Position numbers and translations under genes: made by a program
Notes under the pieces: generated by a model
Told to the model about the DNA's origin: nothing
The model's database searches: none
Seen by the model: the letters and a program-made list of their open reading frames with translations, nothing else
From: Myrica gale
Lineage: Eukaryota > Streptophyta > Magnoliopsida > Fagales > Myricaceae
Assembly: GCA_963930655.1 (NCBI GenBank)
Contig: OZ005616.1
Location: 13,234,001-13,298,000, forward strand
Reading direction: 5' to 3'
Length of the DNA: 64,000 nucleotides
In this document: one piece after another, positions 59,201-64,000 of the stretch
Layout of the letters: the number at the start of each line of letters is the position of its first letter
Numbering within the stretch: the first letter of the stretch is position 1

Positions 59201-62200
59201 GATTTAGATCACATTGAGTTAGATACAAAGAACGATATGTTGTGAATTGGACTCTAATCCTATGTTGTCTGGTGCCAGATACTCGGTGTGTTTGAGTGGA
59301 TTGGAAGCAACCCAATGCCTCCGGAATTTTGGATGCTTCCTTCATTTCTTCCCATGCATCCAGGTTTGTACATATCTGCTTAATGCTTCATCAAACTCCT
59401 TGAAAACTCTCGTGTGCTTTTAGATCCTTACTACATGATGGATTGCTTTCAGAATCAGTTAGGCCAATTCTTACAAATTTATTTGGGTGTCATATTGACA
59501 CACAATTCATACCTCCTTTAGAACCCTCTTGTACTAAAGAAGTTCAATATCTTCTCTTTGTTGGGAAGACTAATACTTTGAGAACTATTCTAGTGAGATT
59601 CTTACAAACTCTAAAGGAACCTCACTCAACCCAAAAACTTAAATTTATACATTTGAACGCAAGCATTCAATACTAAGATCTTGCCTTTGTAATATATTGT
59701 CAATGCATGACTTAACCTTGGTACAGCCTCTCAACATTGCCGTACTCTCCCATTGAACAAAAACCTTTTTGCCAATCCTATGGACTCTTTCTTAGGATCA
59801 TGCTCTAGGATAATCTTGTGTGGTCAATTTTAGTCCCTGATATGTGTACTATATACCCTTGTCCTGCTTTAGGTGAAAAGAAGCCCAACACCTATGCCAA
59901 ATATAACTTGTTAAATCCTCGTCGAGTCTTCTAGTAAGATTATTATCTAAACCAAAACCTTAAGATTATAGGTTCATACCAAAATGTACTATATAAACCA
60001 CTCATATTTTTTGTGTTCTCTTAACATCTTTAACAACAAAATTTGCTGGATTCAAAATATTGTGTTTTACTTGTAACTTACAATTGCTTATACCTGAATG
60101 CAGCCAAAATGTGGTGCTACTGCCGGATGGTGTACATGCCCATGTCGTACTTATATGGGAAACGGTTTGTAGGCCCAATCACTCCACTCATTCTTCAATT
60201 GAGGGAGGAGCTCTACGCAGAGCCTTATGATCAGATTAACTGGAAGAGTGTGCGTCATTCATGTGCAAAGGTTAGTTTACATTAATTTTCTCCTCACTAC
60301 TGATACTTCCTCATTGCTGAGGAAGATGATTTTCCAACACTTTATGAACGTATTGACATTAAAACTATTCCTACAGGAGGATATCTACTATCCCCATCCA
60401 TTGATGCAAGATGTGCTTTGGGACAGCCTATACTTATTCACTGAGCCTCTACTTACTCGTTGGCCCTTTAACAAGTTGGTCAGAGAGAGGGCTCTTCAAG
60501 TAACAATGAAGCACATTCATTATGAAGATGAGAACAGTCGATACATTACCATTGGATGCGTGGAAAAGGTAGTGTGATTATGCAATTGAACAAATGCAGA
60601 GAAGAGCATCTACTTATAACAGTACTCCTAATGTCTTTTTTTTTCTTCGTAAAAAAAGTACTCCTAATGTCATTTGCACTTTACAGGTGCTATGTATGCT
60701 GGCTTGTTGGGCTGAAGATCCAAATGGGGATTATTTCAAGAAGCATCTTGCTAGGATCCCAGATTATATATGGGTGGCTGAGGATGGAATGAAAATGCAG
60801 GTTAGACTCAGATTCTGCAAAGGAATTGTGGAATTGTTTGCCTGTCTATTGCATATTTAATTGGACTTTATATTGATCAATGGAAAAGATCAATTCCTAA
60901 ACCAAATCTCTTTTTTAGAGGACTTCAGCCTTGGCACTTAAGTATAATCCTAATCCCTGGTTTTCTAGCTTTACGTTTATAAGTGGTGAGGGTCCTTGCA
61001 TGAAAAAGGAATGGAATGCTAACCTTGGTAAACGAACGTTTATGCAGAGTTTTGGTAGTCAAGAGTGGGATACTGGTTTTGCCATTCAAGCTTTACTTGC
61101 TAGTAATCTCACTGATGAAATTGGACCAACACTTGCAAGAGGGCATGACTTCATAAAGAAATCTCAGGTTTGGTTTCCAACTCTGAAAATATCTTGTCAG
61201 TATAGTCATCAACTATGCTTTTTTGCTTAAAAAAAAGGATACTATCCAATATTTGCCTTGACTAAGTCTTTAATTTCCTTTTATCTCTGTGAAGGTCAAA
61301 GACAACCCTTCTGGAGACTTTAAAAAGATGTACCGTCACATTTCTAAAGGGTCATGGACGTTCTCTGATCAAGATCATGGATGGCAAGTTTCTGATTGCA
61401 CTGCAGAAGGTTTGAAGGTAATTAAGTTTGCTGAAAATCAATAAAGTTTCAGTTGCTTCTTATCCCTAATCACTAGTTTCATCATCAAATTCTTCTCTTA
61501 TTTACAGTGCTGCCTGATTTTCTCAATGATGCCACCTGAAATTGTTGGGGAGAAAATGGAACCTGAGCGACTTTGTGATTCTGTAAATGTCCTACTTTCT
61601 CTACAGGTAAGGATAAACTTTCACCAGTTTTGTATTGAATCATTAAGTATATACCTATTCTGCTCTTGTAGGCATGCCGAGGAAATCCGGGCTGCATTTG
61701 ATTGTTCTGTGAATCTAAAACTATCTAAACTAATTTGTGATTCTTATCCAAATGCATAGTTGTTTCTTTCCAACATTCCCCCCCCCCAAGTTTCTCCTGC
61801 TGAACTATTGCCACTTTCAATAGTTTCTACCATTACTAGATAATAATTACTTCTTATTGGTTTTCAAAATTATTTTGAAATGTCGTTCAAATTTCCTTTT
61901 TTTTTGTGCGTTGTTTATTTCTTAAGTCACAGTGTATATCAATAAATCTATTCTATGGCATAATGCAGAGCAAGAATGGTGGTTTAGCAGCCTGGGAGCC
62001 AGCAGGAGCCCAAGAATGGTTGGAAGTACGTACCCTAACATATTGAAGTGGCCTGGAAATGTTCTGGTCCAAATACATCAAAATTGCTGTTGAGAGATTC
62101 ACCCTTAAGTGTCATACATTAATGGAATACAGCATTTTTTTTTTCTTCAGATGCTTAATCCAACAGAATTCTTTGCGGACATCGTCATAGAGCATGAGTA

Positions 62201-63472
62201 TGTGGAGTGCACTGCATCAGCTATCCAAGCTCTAGTTTTGTTTAAAAAGTTATATCCTGGGCACAGGAAGAAAGAGATCGAAAATTTCATTCAAAATGCT
62301 GCTAGCTTCCTTGAAGACATACAAAACCCCGACGGTTCATGGTATATTCCTCTGCTGGTTGATTCAATACGTTTGAGAGCTTTTTTTTTCTTAATTATAC
62401 ATGTCTTAGAGAGATCAGTTACATAGTTACATGATGAACCATTTGACAGGTATGGAAATTGGGGAGTTTGCTTCACATATGGTTCATGGTTTGCACTTGG
62501 AGGATTGGCAGCGGCTGGCAAGACTTTCAGCAACTGTGCGGCAGTGCGCAGAGGTGTTGAATTTTTATTAAGAACACAAAGAGATAATGGTGGATGGGGA
62601 GAGAGCTACCTCTCATGCCCCAAGAAGGTAATGCTTCAACAAAGATCACTCTGTAGGCTTCTTGAGTTGTGTGATTTTTTCCTGTATTCTTGATTTCTGT
62701 CATCGTTGGGAGGAGTTTAAGAACCTTTAATAACATATACCATGTTGTCGCCATTCTTGTACTAGGGAAATTTAAGTTTTTGAATACTATATAGATCAAT
62801 TACTCAAAATCTTTCTTGCCTCCTCAATTTTGTACATGCAAGAGAACTTCTTTGGCCAGCCATTGAAAAATAAACTCTCTTCACTTTATATTATATAGGA
62901 ATATGTGCCTCTTGAAGGAAACCGCTCAAATTTGGTACATACTGCATGGGCAATGATGGGTCTTATTCACTCGGGACAGGTCAGTTTATGATTTAAAACT
63001 TCAGTGATATACCACTCATATCATATTATCAAATGCCTTTCTAGCATATCCTAATTATATCGAAGTTTTGTTTCTAATAGGCTGAAAGAGACCCGACACC
63101 TCTTCACCGTGCTGCAAAGCTGATAATCAATTCTCAGATGGAAGATGGCGATTTTCCTCAACAAGTATTTCTCTTTAACATGGCTTCAAACAATCCTTTT
63201 ATGTTTTTTTTGTTGAGCACAAGGGTTCACAGAATTAAAAGGAAAAGTGATGTGAAAGTAGTTTAGAAAAGGTGCAGAATTAGGCAAAAAGGAATAGGAG
63301 CTTTCTAACAACTTATCAACCCCTTTTGATGCAGGAAATCACCGGAGTCTTCATGAAGAACTGTATGCTACACTATGCAGCCTACAGAAATATTTACCCG
63401 TTATGGGGTCTTGCAGAATACCGGAAGCGTGTCCCATTGCCGTCCAGAAGCATTGAATTAATCCAGAAGTGA
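56299..63472 (+). CDS. BAS: Beta-amyrin synthase (oxidosqualene cyclase)
   Basis: Cyclises 2,3-oxidosqualene to beta-amyrin, the first committed step to oleanane triterpenes, at the ER membrane. Exons: 56299-56499, 58266-58451, 58765-58854, 58984-59181, 59279-59363, 60104-60270, 60377-60568, 60687-60800, 61048-61167, 61295-61417, 61508-61606, 61969-62025, 62151-62341, 62450-62627, 62899-62979, 63081-63164, 63335-63472. All join in frame: 767 residues plus TGA, the normal length (about 760). The start [20 protein letters not shown] is family-typical. QW motifs include QASDGHW (109), QNEDGGW (159), QNPDGSW and QRDNGGW. MWCYCR (256-261) marks beta-amyrin rather than lupeol synthases (MLCYCR). 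DCTAE begins at Asp485, the acid that protonates the epoxide, in its canonical position. The end [15 protein letters not shown] is typical. No stop or frame break seen, so it should be active. Product specificity is inferred from motifs. Confidence 0.95.
56500..58265 (+). other. First coding intron of the cyclase (1.77 kb)
   Basis: Donor GTCCCT (weak), acceptor GATTGCAG. AT- and T-rich. A 29-base stretch containing T8 lies between two copies of AAGAAAGTGCT (56792-56802, 56832-56842). No gene or recognised element. Confidence 0.6.
59364..60103 (+). other. Cyclase intron of 740 bp with repeat-like sequence
   Basis: Intron inside the codon that precedes AKMWCYCR. It is longer than most other introns of this gene and its text (AACCCAAAAACTTAA, CTATATAAACCACTC) has the look of LTR or other repeat sequence, but no ends or duplications were resolved. 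Confidence 0.4.
60636..60656 (-). mobile_element. 21-bp micro-insertion with 15-bp target duplication in a cyclase intron
   Basis: A T run followed by CTTCGTAAAAAA lies between perfect copies of AGTACTCCTAATGTC (60621-60635; 60657-60671). It sits 30 bases before the acceptor of the exon at 60687, so it lengthened the polypyrimidine region of a 118-base intron. Confidence 0.72.
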
Positions 63473-64000
63473 ACCGTGTAGCTCAACCATGCACTATACC
63501 CGAGGCAGCAAGCAAGTTGTTGTCGATTTTATACTGTTTAGTTTTCTTTCTTTTGCAGCTGTGTTGATGTATGTAAGAAAGTTGATCACAGCCACCTAAA
63601 TAGATAATGAAAGTCTATCACTGTATAATGAAAATCAATGGCCCGAAAAAGAGAAAAAGAAAGAATAATGTCAATGAAAAGTTTGTCTTCGGCTATACTA
63701 CCTTTTCGCTTTCCAACTTCTGCTGGTCCAAGAAAGTACTAATTTACATTTTCCAGTGTACATGTTTTTTTTTTCTTTCTTCTTCCTTATGGCAATAGTT
63801 AGAGGCATATATAAGCAGGGTCAATAAGAAAATTAAATGGGGTAATTTCTCTTTGCGTTTCCCATTATCTTTTTGATTTCTTCTTTTCTCTACAAGAAAT
63901 TACTCTCTATAGCTGAGAGTATGCCACCTCAATCCAATCCATCGACTGTCTACAAGAAATGACTCTATAGGCATAAATTCATTTTTGTCGCCTTTTCACA
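63473..64000 (+). other. 3' UTR and downstream flank of the cyclase
   Basis: Candidate poly(A) signals of the AATGAAA type near 63606 and 63627. A short direct repeat, TCTACAAGAAAT.ACTCT, occurs near 63889 and 63949. No further gene begins before the window ends. Confidence 0.5.

Noticed and set aside
60931-61230. 99-codon open frame as a separate gene
   Set aside because: It is the end of a cyclase intron read through into exon 61048-61167; the conserved part is explained by that exon.
55600-64000. Triterpene biosynthetic gene cluster
   Set aside because: Only the cyclase is present; no P450, glycosyltransferase or acyltransferase frame is seen on either side within the window.
1-64000. 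tRNA, rRNA or known microRNA genes
   Set aside because: No cloverleaf-type B-box/A-box pair, rRNA core sequence or recognised mature microRNA was seen by eye. A covariance-model scan would be decisive.

Overview
This is nuclear DNA of a flowering plant, very probably a eudicot. It has intron-rich genes with GT/AG splice sites, AT-rich introns and spacers, and dense nested transposable elements of plant families. I cannot name the species; both host genes have close relatives across woody rosids.

Layout. 1-2.3 kb: two 3' ends of one LINE family joined head to tail. 2.9-19.8 kb (+): 3' three-quarters of a STRUBBELIG-receptor-family (SRF4/SRF5-type) LRR receptor kinase gene. Twelve exons give 578 codons in frame, and the 5' exons lie upstream of the window. 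Its largest intron (9.4-17.5 kb) holds a whole-looking Ty3/gypsy element with identical-looking 311-bp LTRs, inserted into an older Ty3 remnant. 20-24.4 kb: non-coding spacer. 24.45-34.79 kb: a solo LTR flanked by GTGTC repeats and split by an 8.9-kb CACTA (En/Spm) element carrying a broken TNP2-type transposase gene and a second gene. 35-38 kb: two long-inverted-repeat MITEs, and a second copy of a non-coding block also present at 22.1-23.9 kb. 38.1-46.7 kb: a decayed second CACTA element hit by three hAT elements (each with an exact 8-bp target duplication) and one TRIM. 46.7-49.4 kb: spacer. 49.4-53.5 kb (-): a broken Ty1/copia element carrying two MITEs. 53.5-55.6 kb: spacer. 55.66-63.47 kb (+): a complete oxidosqualene cyclase gene encoding 767 residues, with the MWCYCR and DCTAE motifs of beta-amyrin synthase.

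The two host genes show no functional link. The receptor is a probable non-catalytic signalling kinase of the plasma membrane. The cyclase makes the oleanane triterpene skeleton at the ER. No P450, glycosyltransferase or acyltransferase gene is present, so the window gives no evidence for a triterpene gene cluster.

The least expected signal is a series of very small insertions (12-21 bases, with an A or T run at one end) flanked by 14-17-bp direct repeats, as if made by LINE-type target-primed reverse transcription that copied only the tail. They lie in introns of both genes, in the second CACTA, and just upstream of the cyclase TATA box. I found no coding system that looks wholly new.
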